The notes under the pieces were generated by a model. The model was not told the origin of the DNA, searched no databases, and was given only the letters and a program-made list of their open reading frames with translations. The translations under genes were made by a program, and so were the position numbers. A DNA stretch of 64,000 nucleotides from Streptomyces tuirus. Lineage in GTDB: Bacteria; Actinomycetota; Actinomycetes; Streptomycetales; Streptomycetaceae. The stretch covers positions 5,077,501-5,141,500 of the forward strand of contig JAGTPG010000002.1 of NCBI GenBank assembly GCA_018195615.1, given 5' to 3'. Of the stretch, positions 36,513 through 47,724 are shown piece by piece; the stretch's first letter is position 1, and each line of letters opens with the position of its first letter.

Positions 36513-38023
36513 ATGGCAACTATGCCTGCCATGGTGGCCGGCATGGCCGCTTCACAGATCCCTCAAAAGGACACGCGTGCACCCGCCGCTTCCTCGGCAC
36601 TCATCTCCGGCGCGGGCGCGAACGCAGCGCTTCTGGTGGTGCTCTTCGGTTCCTTCATGGACCTTCTCGACGCGACGATCGTCACCGTCGCGGCCCCGGC
36701 GATGGCCCAGGACCTGGGGCCGGTGACGCTCAGATCCAGTGGATGATCGCCGCCTACGTCCTCGCCCTGGGGGCGGGCCTGATCACGGGCGGACGGCTCG
36801 GTGACCAGTACGGCCGCAAGCGCCTGTTCATGATCGGGCTGACCGGGTTCATGCTCACCTCCGCACTCTGCGCGCTGGCCGCCGATCCGGGAATGCTCAT
36901 CGGCATGCGAGCGGCGCAGGGACTGACCGCGGGAATCATGGTCCCGCAGGTGTTCGGGATCATCCGGGCATCGTTCGCCCCGGGCGAGCGCGCCAAGGCG
37001 TTCGGCGCCTACGGGGCGGTGCAGGGGCTCGCGTCGGTCGCCGGACCGCTGCTGGGCGGGCTGCTCGTCGACGGCGATCTGTTCGATCTGGGGTGGCGCA
37101 CGATCTTCTGGATCAACGTGCCTGTATCGATCCTGGCGCTGATCATCGGCGCGAAGGTGCTGCCGGAGTCCCGCTCCGCCTCGACCGCGCGGCAGGACCT
37201 CCTGGGCGCGCTGCTCGCGGCCTCGGGCATCCTGCTTCTGCTCCTGCCGATCATCCAGACGGAGACCTGGGGATGGACCTGGGCCAGTTACGCCCTCCTC
37301 GCCGCCGGAATCACCGTGCTGGCCATCTTCCTCGCCCACGAACGTCGCCTCACCCGACGCGGGAACGAACCCGTCTTCGATCCTGCTCTGCTCCGGATCC
37401 GCTCCTTCACGGTCGGCCTGAGCGCGTCCGTGCTCTTCTTCGGCGGCATCGGGTCGTACTTCCTCACCCTGTCGGTCCACCTCCAGAACGGCACCGGCCG
37501 CACCGCGTGGGAGACCGGCCTGGTGATCCTGCCTTACGCGCTCGGCTCGATCATCACCTCAGGACTCGGTGTCGCTCTCGCCGCCAGGGCCGGCAGAGCC
37601 CTGCTCGTCACCGGCTCGCTCACCATCGCGGCATCCCATCTCGTCCTGTGGGCGATCATCAGGGACGGCAACGATCCCGGATACTGGCACCTTGCCCTCG
37701 CCCTCTTCATCGGCGGCCTCGGGCTCGGTTTCGCCGCCCCCGTCCTCGTCAACGTCGTCCTCGCCGGCATCCCCGGACGCCATGCGGGCGCCGCGGGCGG
37801 TGTGCTCTCCACCGTCAACCAGATCGGCGGCGCCGTCGGCATCGCCGTCCTCGGCACGGTCTTCTTCACCGCTGTCACCGGATCGACGACCGGCGCACCC
37901 GGACCGGCCGACTACGGTGACGCGCTCGCCATCGTCCTCGTCGTCTCCGCGGTGCTCTACGTCGTGGCGGCACTCGTGATGCTCGCGCTCCCGAAGACCG
38001 CGGCCGAGCAGGTCGACCGGTGA
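36513..38023 (+). CDS. MFS transporter, DHA2 (EmrB/QacA) type, frameshifted near the N-terminus
   Basis: A 503-residue drug/proton antiporter with about 14 membrane segments. Motifs: FMDLLDATIVTVAAPAMAQDLG (first segment, motif D), GGRLGDQYGRKRLFMIG (motif A), RAAQGLTAGIMVPQ (motif B), GPLLGGLLVDGDLFDLGWRTIFWINVP (motif C). One base is missing in 36716-36721 (joins QDLG to AGDAQIQWMIAAYVLALGAG). The first 30 residues before segment one are polar and may start at a later ATG (36543). Exports toxic compounds, probably under the divergent WYL regulator. Confidence 0.9.
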
Positions 38024-38063
38024 ACGTTGCCAGCCGGCCCGCCTGTTGACAGCCCGGCCGGGT

Positions 38064-38720
38064 CTAGGCGCGCAGGTACGCCAGTACCGCCAGCACCCGG
38101 CGGTGGTCGTCGGGGCCGACGGGGGAGGTCGAGTTTCTGGAGGATGCTCGCGATGTGCTTGGCGACGGCGGCGTCCGTGACGACCAGGCGGCGGGCGATC
38201 GCCGCGTTGGAGCGGCCTTCGGCCATGAGGGCGAGGACCTCGTGCTCGCGGGCCGTGAGGCGGTCCAGGGGTCGCGGCGGCGGGCCAGGAGCTGGCGTAC
38301 GACTTCGGGGTCGACGACCGTCGCGCCGGCGGCGACGCGGGTGACGGCGTCGGCGAACTCCTTCACGTCCCCGATGCGTTCCTTGAGGAGGTAGCCCGTT
38401 CCGACGCTGCCGCGGCGGTCGTCGAGCAGTTCGTCGGCGAAGGTCTGCTCGACGTACTGGCTGAGGACCAGGACCGCCAGCCCGGGCTGCTCGGCCTGGA
38501 GCACACGGGCCGTGCGCAGGCCTTCGTCCGCCTGGCCGGGTGGCATGCGGACGTCCGTGATCACCAGGTCCGGCCGGTGTTCCCGGGCGGCGGCGAGCAG
38601 GGCTGGGCCGTCGCCGACGGAGGCGAGGACCCGGTGGCCGAAGCGCTCCAGCAGATGGACGAGACCTTCGCGCAGGAGGACGGCATCCTCCGCGATCACT
38701 ATGCGGAGGGATCGCTGCAT
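38064..38720 (-). CDS. NarL/LuxR-type response regulator, twice frameshifted
   Basis: A 218-residue LiaR/DegU-like regulator. Receiver: IVIAEDAVLLREGLVHLL, phosphoacceptor Asp in PDLVITDVRMPPG, LVLSQYVE, GYLLKERIGD. The HTH (VLALMAEGRSNAAIARRL; AVAKHIASILQKLDLP) lies in a second frame. One base is missing at 38268-38271 and one extra base is present in 38121-38125, the only insertion-type error found; together they keep the length normal and give the ending DDHRRVLAVLAYLRA. It is 13 bases after the kinase stop on the same strand. Confidence 0.88.
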   Translation of the reverse strand: MQRSLRIVIAEDAVLLREGLVHLLERFGHRVLASVGDGPALLAAAREHRPDLVITDVRMPPGQADEGLRTARVLQAEQPGLAVLVLSQYVEQTFADELLDDRRGSVGTGYLLKERIGDVKEFADAVTRVAAGATVVDPEVVRQLLARRRDPWTASRPASTRSSPSWPKAAPTRRSPAAWSSRTPPSPSTSRASSRNSTSPVGPDDHRRVLAVLAYLRA

Positions 38721-38733
38721 CGGATCTCCCCTC

Positions 38734-39918
38734 TCAAGAGGCCGGACCTCCGCACGGGATCTCCGCTCGCAGCAGGGTGGGTCCGCCGCGCGGGCTGGAC
38801 AGGAGCATTCTGCCGTCGGCGGCGGCGATCCGGTCGGCCAGGCCGGTGAGGCCCGTGCCGCGGGCGGGGTCGGCCTCGCCGGAGCCGTTGTCCTCGATGT
38901 CGAGGCGGAGTACGCCGTCGTGGCAGCGGGCGGTGACGCGGCACCGGTCCGCACCGCTGTGCCGGGCGATGTTGGTGAGGGCCTCGGCGGTCACGTAATA
39001 CGCCGTCTGCTCGACGCCGGCCGGGAGGCGGCCCGGCAGGTCGAGGTCGAGGTCCGTGGGGACCGGGCAGCGTCCGGCGATGTCCCGGGCGGCGGCGGAC
39101 AGTCCGCGTTCCGTCAGGATCTGCGGATGGATGCCGCGGATCAGTTCGCGCAGCTCGGTGAGCGCCTCCTTGGCGAGGGCGTGGGCCTCGCCCACCTCCT
39201 TCGCCGCCGCGCTGCCGGGCGGCAGGTCGAGTGCGGCGAGGCCCAGTTTCATCGTGAGGGCGACCAGCCGCTGCTGAGCACCGTCGTGCAGGTCGCGTTC
39301 GATGCGGCGGCGCTCCGCCTCGAACGCGTCGACGAGGCGGGCCCGGGACCGTACGACCTCACGCAGTTCGCGGTCCTTCGGAAAGAGCACCGCGCGGGCC
39401 ACCGCGCCACGGACGCCCGCCCACGCGGCGACGGGGTACGCGGCCACCGGCAGCAGCAGCGCGCCCGCGACGGGACCGGCCACGGACTGCCAGGTGGTGG
39501 CCGTGGGCTGGAGGGGTGTCACCAGGAGGAAGCCTGGTATGCCGAGCGAGACGAGGACCACGGCGAGGTCCATCCAGCCGACCGCCAGCACGGACACGGC
39601 GCCGTAGCCGGCGGTACGCGGACCGTTCCGCGGCTCCGGCCGTCCGTCGCCGCCTCCGCCCCGGTCGACCAGGGCGAGCCGGCGGCGTTCCAGGGGACCG
39701 GCGAGGGCGACGGCGAAGACCACCACCGCCGTCGCGCAGAGCACCCTCGTGACCGTGCCGAGGGGTGCGCTGAACAACCCGCCCACGCCGAGGTACACGC
39801 CGATCGCGAACAGCCCGCCCGACAGCAGGTACACCAGCGCGCGCCACGGCCAGGCGGTGCGCAGGAACCCCAGTGGGCTGCGGGCGACGGCCTCCAGGAC
39901 GGTTCGAGGGGTGGTCAC
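38734..39918 (-). CDS. Sensor histidine kinase with N-terminal membrane sensor domain
   Basis: A 394-residue kinase. The N-terminal half has about four membrane segments in a PSDF-like sensor layout (ALVYLLSGGLFAIGVYLGVGG, VLCATAVVVFAVALAG, LAVVLVSLGIPGFLL, VAGALLLPVAAYPVA). The His is in RIERDLHDGAQQRLVALTMKLGLA, the form used by LiaS/DesK-like kinases of actinobacteria; N box YVTAEALTNIARHS; G region IEDNGSGE..GTGLTGLADRI. GTG 39918 is the start. It is divergent (110 bases) from the ABC exporter, the likely target of the system. Confidence 0.92.
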   Translation of the reverse strand: MTTPRTVLEAVARSPLGFLRTAWPWRALVYLLSGGLFAIGVYLGVGGLFSAPLGTVTRVLCATAVVVFAVALAGPLERRRLALVDRGGGGDGRPEPRNGPRTAGYGAVSVLAVGWMDLAVVLVSLGIPGFLLVTPLQPTATTWQSVAGPVAGALLLPVAAYPVAAWAGVRGAVARAVLFPKDRELREVVRSRARLVDAFEAERRRIERDLHDGAQQRLVALTMKLGLAALDLPPGSAAAKEVGEAHALAKEALTELRELIRGIHPQILTERGLSAAARDIAGRCPVPTDLDLDLPGRLPAGVEQTAYYVTAEALTNIARHSGADRCRVTARCHDGVLRLDIEDNGSGEADPARGTGLTGLADRIAAADGRMLLSSPRGGPTLLRAEIPCGGPAS

Positions 39919-40028
39919 CGCTCGACCGTAGCGGCGTCGGGCGGCGTGGACAGTAGTGCCAGGTGGAGTATCGGTTCTCGCCCGGGCGGCAATGTGCCGG
40001 GCCGTGTCGCCGTCGTTGTCTTGACGGC

Positions 40029-40798
<770 letters not shown>

Positions 40799-40802
<4 letters not shown>

Positions 40803-43170
40803 TCAGCCTGGCGACGGCGAGGGAACGCTGGACCTCCTTCCTGGGGTCGTTCGTGGCCGTGGCGCTGGGCGTCGCGGTGGTCACCATGAGCGCGCTGGTG
40901 CTGCTGTCGGACGGCACTGGGGTGCCGCGGCGGCTGGCGGGGGCGCCGGTGCTGGTGCAGAGCCCGGCGGGGGAGCAGACCGGCGGGGTGTTCACCGAGA
41001 ACCCGCCCTGGGCACCGGAGCGCGCGGAGGAACTGCGGAGCGAGCTCGGCCGGCTGCCGGGAGTGGACACGGCGGTGGCCGACCGGTCCTTCTACGCCCA
41101 GGCGGCGGGCAGCGAGCAGCGCCGGGGGAGCGGCAGGGCCACCCCTGGTCGACCGCGGTACTCGCCACGTACGGACTGAGCGCGGGCCGGGCGCCGGCCG
41201 CGGCCGGCGAGATCGTTCTGGACGAGTCCCTCGGGTACGGGCCGGGCGAGCCCGTCGCGGTGCTGACGGCGCGGGGACCGCAGCGCTTCTCGGTGTCCGG
41301 CACGATCGACGGCCCCGGCTACTACGTGACCGACCGGCGGGCCGCCGAACTGGCGGGCGGGGTACGGACCATCGGGCTCGTTCTCGGGCCGGACGCCGAC
41401 CCCGACCGGGTCGCGGAGGCCGCGCGGCGCGTGGTCCGGGGCGACGGCAAGGTCCTGACCGGGGCCGCCCGTGACGCGCTCGCGCCGAAGCAGGACGAGA
41501 TGACCCGCTGGATCGGCGGTCAGGTGCTCACCGCCATGGCGCTGCTCTCCGCGTTCGTCACCGTCTTCAACGTGTCCTCGACGTTCGCGTTCGCCGTCGC
41601 CCAGCGTCGTCGCGAGTTCGGACTGCTGCGCACGATCGGCGCCACACCGCGGCAGGTGAAGCGGCTGGTGTACGGGGAGGCCCTGCTGGTGGGAGTCATC
41701 GGCGCCGCGGCCGGGGCGGTCGCCGGGGTGGCCCTCGCGCCGGCGATGACCGGTCTGCTGATCGACGCGGGCTTCCAGCCGGCGGGTTCCGAGGTGAGCA
41801 TCCGGTGGTGGGTGCCGGCCGCCGCCTGGACCCTGGGCGTAGCGACGGCCGTCGCCGGGGCCGGGGTTGCCTCGCGGCGGGCGTCCCGGGTGAAGCCGCT
41901 GGAGACGATGCGGGAGGCCGCGGTGGACAGCCGGCCGATGACGCGGCGCCGGTGGGCCACCGGTCTGGTGACGACGGGTCTGGGCGCGGCCTGCTCGCTG
42001 GGCACGGCCTTCGCGGGGGCCGACGGCATGGTGCTCCTGGTCCTGGGCGCGGCCATGGGCCTGACGGCCGGACTCACCCTCCTCCTGCCCGGGTTGACCG
42101 GGCCCGTGATCGGAGCGCTGACCCGGCCGCTCGCCCGGCGGCCCGGGGCGACGGCCGTCCTCGTACGGGAGAACATGATCACCGCGGTGCGCCGCACGTC
42201 CGCCACGATCGCCCCGGTGCTGGCGACCGTCGCCTTCGCCGTACTGATCACCAGCGCCGTGCAGACCACTCAGAGCGCCGACACCACCCGGCAGGCCGCC
42301 GCCGTACGGGCCGAGGCGGCGGTCGTGCCCCGGGGTACACCGGGCCTGTCGGACGCCGCGGTCGCCCGGGCCGAGGGCGCGGCCCTGCTGTCGACGACCC
42401 TCTACGGCGGTGAGCGCCGGGTCGCCCTGCCGGCGGCCGGGGTGACGCCCGGTTTCGAGCGGGCGTACGGAGTGCGGGCGCCTCGCGGGAACGCCGTCGT
42501 GGTCACCGACACCGTGGCCGCGGCGCACGGATGGCGGGAGGGCCGTACCGTCACCCTCACCTTCGAGGACGGCCGCACCGGGCGGCTGCGGGTGACCGCC
42601 GTGGTGGACGACTCGATGCCCTACCAGGTGTTCCTGCCGCGCGAACTGGTGCGCGCCCACGACCCGTCGGCCCTCGCGGACGTCGTCTACCGCACGGGTG
42701 CCGGTACCGCCGCGCTGCCCGCCCGGCTCGGCGCGCGGGAGGTCTCGGTGGCGGCCCACGCGGCCTCGGACGATGCCGAGGAGGACCGGCTGGTGCGGGT
42801 GTTCACGCTGATCCTCGTCGCCATCACGGCGGGTTACACGATGATCGCCGTCGCCTCCACGGTGCTGACGGCCACCGCGGGACGGGTGCGTGACCTCCGT
42901 GTCCTGCGGCTGTCCGGGGCGACACCGCGCCAGGTGCTGCTGACGCTCGCGGCCGAGACGTGCTGCGTCGTCGCCCTGGGCGCCGGAATGGGACTGGCGG
43001 CGGCCGTCCCCGCCCTGTTCGGCACGGCCCACGGGCTGCGCCGCGAACTGGGACTGCCGGTCGAGCTGTCGGTGGCCTGGCCCCCGGTCGCGGGCGTGGT
43101 GGCCGGCTGCCTGCTGCTCGCCACGACCGCCACCGTCCTCCCGGCCCGGGCCGCGCTGCGGCGGGCGTGA
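40799..43170 (+). CDS. FtsX-like ABC transporter permease, frameshifted
   Basis: A 790-residue membrane protein with the long actinobacterial permease layout: one N-terminal segment (FLGSFVAVALGVAVVTMSALVLL), an external domain of about 200 residues, a three-segment FtsX block (MALLSAFVTVFNVSSTFAFAVAQRRREFGLLRTIGATPRQV), one central segment pair, a second external domain and a final FtsX block (ITAGYTMIAVASTVLTATAGRVRDLRVLRLSGATPRQV). One base is missing in the G run 41124-41128. GTG 40799 is coupled to the ATPase. Substrate unknown. Confidence 0.92.
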
Positions 43171-43195
43171 CGGGCCGGGAATCCACAGGCGGTGG

Positions 43196-44637
43196 TCAGC
43201 GTCCGACCACGGGCCGGAACGCGTCCCGCACCCCGGACTTGGACGTGGAGACGAACTGGTCGCCCGGCCCAGGTCGTACATGTAGTACTCGTAGTGCAGC
43301 ACGCTCGGGCAGCTGCCGCCGCCGATCTGGACCGAGCGGGGGTCGAGGCGCTTGCCGGTGCGCAGTTCGTAGACCTTCAGGGGGATCTTGACCTTGTAGA
43401 AGGTCACTTGGTGGGGGAGGTACTTGGACTTCTTGTTCTCGTAGGGGCACGTCTGCACGGCGGCTCCGTTCTCCGCCTCGTCCGCGCAGACCACGAGGGC
43501 GGCCTTGGCGGGGTCGCCGGTGCGCCAGGAGCCGGGGAGCTGGTCGGTGTACTCGGAGTCGCCGAGGAACAGGGCGCGGCCGGAGCCCTTGCGGTAGGGC
43601 GGGGCGCCGCTGTACTTCGCGGGCTCGGCGCAGTAGCCGTTGTCCGCGCCGGAGGTTCGGTCGACCAGGCCGCGCACGTGGTTCAGTTCGATGGCGAGGG
43701 TGGCCTTGCGCACGCCGCCGCGTGCCTCGTCCGTGCGGGAGTCGTCCGGGTAGGTGTCGAGGAGCTGCTGGTAGTGGTCCCGGGCCTGCGGCCAGGCGTC
43801 CTCGGTCATGAGGTGGTCGCCGCAGCCCACCAGGGCGGCGGGTGCCGTGCGGGCCGCCGTGTCCGCGGAGCGGTCCAGGACGTCGTGGCTGGGGCCGCGG
43901 TCGCGGAGCCAGGTGGTGAGGGCGGCGGTGTCGCAGGCGTCGTCGGTGGGCAGTGCGTCGAGGAAGGTGTCCAGGGCCGTCCGGACGGTCTGCTCGTTGC
44001 CGGGGTCGTCGTTCAGGACACCGGCGAGCGTGCCGAAGCCGCGTCCCAGGTCCTCGGTGCTGCCTCTGCGTGCGGCGCGGGCCAGGGTGGCCGCCGCCCC
44101 GTCGAGCCGATGGCACGCCGCCACGACCGCGTCGCCGGGTTCCACCACCGGCGCGCCCGCCAGCCGGTGGCCCCACCACACCTCGCCCTGCGCGGTGACG
44201 ACCGCCGGGCAGTCCCCGCTCTCCCGGGCCTCGGTCACGCGGTTCTCGATGCCGTACGCGTCGATCCGCAGCAGAGCCGCGGTCAGCACCACGGTGAGGG
44301 TGAGGGCGAGGGTGCCAGCGCGCTGCCCGCGTCGTACGACGTGCTCCGGGCGCCGGCGGGCCAGGAACCAGCCGTGCGCGATGGCGGCCACCCACCACGC
44401 GAGCAGCAGGACTTCGTAGCGGGTCTCGGCGGTCCGCACCATGAGGTGGACGAGCATGGCCGCGCCGAGCACGGCGATCGCGGCCAGCCGCTTCTGGCGC
44501 AGCATCAGATAGCCGAGGCCGAGCAGGGTGGCGTTGCCGAGTGCCACCGCGACCGGGTCGGCGGGGGCCTGCGGCCGTGGTGGTTCGGGGGGCTCCGGGG
44601 GCAGGGGCGGGCCGGGTTCGTACGTCGGGTAGGTCAT
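43196..44637 (-). CDS. Hypothetical membrane-anchored protein, frameshifted
   Basis: A 480-residue protein. The first 28 residues are Pro/Glu-rich and cytoplasmic (EPGPPLPPEPPEPPRP); three or four membrane segments follow (NATLLGLGYLML, AAIAVLGAAMLVHLMV, LLAWWVAAIAHGWFL, ALTLTVVLTAALL). Residues about 130-480 should be outside the cell, with helical TPR-like stretches (WPQARDHYQQLLDTYPDDSRTDEA) and a C-terminal domain with four or more Cys (YCAEP, VVCADE, VQTCPYEN, GGGSCPSV). One base is missing at 43262-43270, giving the end GDQFVSTSKSGVRDAFRPVV. The ATG overlaps the stop of the upstream gene (ATGA). No family recognised; related proteins with a Pro-rich head and TPR tail occur in Streptomyces. 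Confidence 0.75.
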
Positions 44638-45086
44638 GGCGTGGTCACCCCCGGAGCCGGAGCGCGAACGGAGAAGTACCGGCGGCCCGTCTCACCGCTC
44701 ACCGTCCACAGGGCCGCCAGGTCCGCGAACGCGAACAGGAACGCCGGGAGGCTCGGCGCCCCGGCGGTCAGCGAACCGAGGGCGGCGAAGACCATCCCCA
44801 GGGCCGCGATGGACAGGCACACGATGAGCGCGACACGCACCCAGGAGCGCCGCCCGCGCGCCAGTGCGGCACAGGTGATGTGGAGCGCCGCCAGCCCGCA
44901 GCAGAACAGCGCCAGCAGCCAGGCCATGGCCATCGGCATCAGGGGGTCCTGGCCGTGGTCCAGCTTGCTCTGGTTCTCGTCGATGATCGCCCAGGCGCCG
45001 AAGAAGGTCCCGATCGCGTGTCCGCAGACCAGGACGAGGATCCAGATCAGGGATTTCGGCATACGTGTCGTCGTGGAGTCCGGCAT
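44634..45086 (-). CDS. Small integral membrane protein of unknown function
   Basis: 150 residues with four predicted membrane segments (LIWILVLVCGHAIGTFFGAWAI, AMAWLLALFCCGLAALHITCAAL, WVRVALIVCLSIAALGMVFAAL, LPAFLFAFADLAALWTV). ATG 45086 lies 5 bases after the GH16 stop, and its own stop overlaps the next start, so the three form one operon. No family recognised. Confidence 0.75.
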   Translation of the reverse strand: MPDSTTTRMPKSLIWILVLVCGHAIGTFFGAWAIIDENQSKLDHGQDPLMPMAMAWLLALFCCGLAALHITCAALARGRRSWVRVALIVCLSIAALGMVFAALGSLTAGAPSLPAFLFAFADLAALWTVSGETGRRYFSVRAPAPGVTTP

Positions 45087-45091
45087 CGCGG

Positions 45092-45930
45092 TCACCTCGC
45101 GCCTTCGTCGTCCGGCAGGTCGTAGACCCGCGCCCAGTCCACTTCGTAGACGGCGCTCTGCAGGCCGTCCCCGTGGAAGTTGTCGAGCTGGATGGTCTGG
45201 TGCATCGACGGCGCGCACTGGATGCAGTCCCGGTCCTCGTTCGCGCCGCCGGAGAAGCGGAACCACTCCTGGCCGTCGATGAAGCCGCGCAGGTGGTCCG
45301 GGGTCCACTCGACGGCGATGTTGTGCCACTGCGACAGGTCCACGCCGCACTCGCGTGCGAACTCCTGCTGTACGGGCACGTCCTCGGGTGCGGGTAGTGC
45401 AGGAACGCCTCGGCGCAGCTCTCGCCGGGCGCGCCGTTCTCGAGGTAGTCGTACTCGCCGTCCTCGGGGTGTTCGTTCGAGTCGGGCCACAGGATGAGCA
45501 GCGGGTGGTACGTCCGGCCGTTGTCGGGTGCGGTGGCCCGGGAGCGTACGCGGGCCTCCCACCTGCCGTACTTCTGGCCGTACTGCGAGGCGAGCCATCC
45601 GGTGTCGCCGTCCGCCACGCCGGTCATGCGCAGGACTCCGCCGACGACGCGGGTGTTGGCGTCGCAGCGGCGGCCGTTGCCGGCGTGGCCGGGCCAGCAC
45701 TTGTCCGGGCCGCCGCCCGCCAGGCGCCACTTGGCGCGGTCCGGTACGGCCGGCTCGGACTCGGAGCCGTAGCCGAACTCGTCCGACCACGCGGCGAGCG
45801 GGTCTCCCCAGCCGTGCCGCTCGGCCGCGGTGTCCGGAGCGCCGGGTGCCGTCGTCGCCGTGAGCGTCAACGTGAGTGCCGCCGCGCCCAGCCCCACGGC
45901 GAGACGCCGGGCGCGATGTCGTCCGTACAT
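45092..45930 (-). CDS. Secreted glycoside hydrolase family 16-like protein, frameshifted
   Basis: A 279-residue exported protein. Signal peptide residues 1-33 (RARRLAVGLGAAALTLTLTATTAPGAPDTA). The jelly-roll domain shows WSDEFGYGSESEPAVPDRAKW, YGRWEARVRS and the catalytic motif EDGEYDYLENG, an ExDxxE variant of GH16 endo-glycanases; VDLSQWHNIAVEWTPDHLRGFIDGQEWFRF and YEVDWARVYD are typical later strands. The G run 45386-45388 lacks one base (joins HYPH to PEDVPVQQEF). ATG 45930 has GGAGGAGAGCC. Probable endo-acting beta-glycanase (inferred). First gene of a three-gene operon. Confidence 0.85.
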
Positions 45931-46208
45931 GGCTCTCCTCCAGCCTGTCGTGGTGTGTGCGGACGCGGAGCGGCCCGAGCCCTCCCCTCGCAGGGTTCGG
46001 ACCGCCGCCCATGGCCCGTCCCGGCCACGTCCTGGAGCCATTCGACGACCGTGCGCCGTTGTTCGGCTGGCCCCTCACCAGCACCGAACAACCCCGGGGC
46101 GCCCGGACCCGACCCGAGTGGGCACCACGGCCCGGCCGGGCGGCTGACCAGGGCCGCCGCCGCACCCCCTGCCGTTTGCCGTCGCCGCCGGTGGAAACCC
46201 GGCCGGGC

Positions 46209-47203
46209 ATGAGAACGACGCCACGCCGCAGCCCGCTGCGGCAGAACCGGGTCCTGCGGCTGCTGGACCGCCTGGAGCGCGAGCCCAGGGCCGACGCGGT
46301 GATCGACACGCTCCGCGAGGGCGTCCGTGCCCTGCCGCTGGGGCGCGGCCGGGACCTGCTGCACGGCCGGTGGCTGGGGCACCCGGTGCACCCGCTGATG
46401 GTGCAGGTGCCGATCGGCAGCTGGCTGTCGGCGGCGGTACTCGACCTGCGGCCCGGCCGCTCCCGGGAGTCACGGCTGCTGATCGGGGTCGGGCTCGCCG
46501 CCGCGGCCCCCTCGGCCGTGGCCGGCTGGGTCGACTGGGCGGAGCTGCACCGTCAGCAGCAGCGCGTCGGTCTGGTGCACGCCCTGTCCAACACGGCCGC
46601 TGTCGGCCTGTACACCACCTCGCTGGCCTGCCGTGCCGGGGGACGCGTGGGAGCGGGACGGGCGTACGGCTTCCTGGGCCTGGCGGCGGTCGGACTCGGC
46701 GGCATGCTGGGCGGCCACCTGGCCTACCGGCAGGCTTCCGGCGCCAACCACGCCGAAGAGGTGCCGCACGTCGTCTCGGAGGGCTGGCACCGGATCGGAG
46801 GCGTGCACGAGTTCCCGGCCGGCCGGTGCGGCGCACCGTCGACGACGTGCCGGTGCTGGTGGTGCGCGAGACCGGCGGTGAGATCCACGCTCTGGCCGAG
46901 CGGTGCAGCCACCTCGCGGGACCGCTCGCCGAGGGCACCGTCGCCGACGGCTGCGTCCGGTGCCCGTGGCACGGCAGTGTCTTCCGGCTCTCCGACGGCT
47001 GGAACGTACGCGGCCCCGCCACCGCGCCCCAGCCGTCCTTCGAGACCCGGATCACCGACGGCCACGTGGAGGTGCGCCTGCGCCACCAGGACGGCGGACG
47101 GCGTGCGGAACAGGTCCGGGAGCCGGCGGGGCAGGGGAGCGCGACGGGACCGGGGGCTGTCCATGGACAGGACGGACATGACGGGCGTGGCGCCGGTGGC
47201 TGA
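46209..47203 (+). CDS. DUF2231 membrane domain fused to Rieske [2Fe-2S] domain, frameshifted
   Basis: A 331-residue membrane redox protein. Residues about 60-200 are a DUF2231 four-helix membrane domain with conserved His (GHPVHPLMVQVPIGSWLSAAVLDL, GWVDW, VGLVHALSNTAAVGLYTTSL, GGMLGGHLAYRQ), possibly haem ligands. Residues about 215-300 are a Rieske domain: CSHLAGPLAEG and CVRCPWHGSVF supply the Cys-His and Cys-x2-His ligands. One base is missing at 46816-46826. ATG 46209. It lies near the orphan cytochrome oxidase subunit I, so a role in electron transfer is plausible. The Pro/Gly-rich end after residue 305 is of doubtful value. Confidence 0.88.
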
Positions 47204-47339
47204 CAGCCGGCCGGTGCGGAAGCCGCGCGGGCTCCTCCGGCGCACCGAGCGGGGCTGCTCGGCAGGGCACGACCGGCCGCTGGGCGGCCGTCACGCCGAT
47301 GTCGGGCCCCTGCCCCGCGAGGACGCCCACGGCCGCTGA
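47163..47339 (+). CDS. Possible small basic protein
   Basis: A 58-residue frame (TDMTGVAPVADSRPVRKPRG..) beginning at ATG 47163 inside the end of the Rieske gene. No clear ribosome site, no recognised motif; it could be chance, but it ends just 10 bases before the convergent gene and fills the gap. Confidence 0.2.
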   Translation: MDRTDMTGVAPVADSRPVRKPRGLLRRTERGCSAGHDRPLGGRHADVGPLPREDAHGR

Positions 47340-47349
47340 AGCAGGACCG

Positions 47350-47724
47350 TCAGCGGGTGAGCAGACAGGCCAGGGCGCCCGCCCCGGCGGCACCGGCGAG
47401 GACGGCGCAGGCGACCGCCGCGTGACGTCTGAGCAGGGCGCTGCGGAGGGCGCGGTAGCGGGCCTCGTACTCCTGCCGCAGCTCGTCGGCCCGGCAGGCC
47501 GTGCTGAGCAGCAGCCGGCGGGTGACGTCGAGGCGGCGGCGGACGTAATGGCCGGTGATCTCCTCCGCCTGGGCCGTGGTCAGCCAGGGCATCAGGGCGC
47601 AGAGGTCTTCGGCCTCGCCCCGGGCCTGGTCGAGATGGGCGTGCGCGAGCAGATAGCCCTCGGCCTCGTCGGCCAGACCGCTGTGCGGCTCCCCGGCCGG
47701 CGCCTCGGGTCTGCGGCGTCTCAC
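47350..47724 (-). CDS. Small membrane-anchored protein encoded after ctaD
   Basis: 124 residues: a charged helical body (EAEGYLLAHAHLDQARGEAEDLCALMPWLTTAQAEEITGHYVRRRLD) and a C-terminal membrane segment (AAVACAVLAGAAGAGALACLL), so it is tail-anchored. The GTG at 47724 overlaps the ctaD stop (GTGA), which implies co-translation and a job linked to the oxidase, such as assembly. Not recognised as a known oxidase subunit. Confidence 0.65.
   Translation of the reverse strand: MRRRRPEAPAGEPHSGLADEAEGYLLAHAHLDQARGEAEDLCALMPWLTTAQAEEITGHYVRRRLDVTRRLLLSTACRADELRQEYEARYRALRSALLRRHAAVACAVLAGAAGAGALACLLTR

Noticed and set aside
38024..38063. Terminator between MFS and response regulator
   Set aside because: Only a 6-bp CCGGCC/GGCCGG pairing, expected by chance at this GC content.
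41092..44637. 1181-codon minus-strand frame suggesting a giant protein
   Set aside because: The start belongs to the 480-residue membrane protein; the extension past 43196 is antisense to the FtsX gene after a base error.
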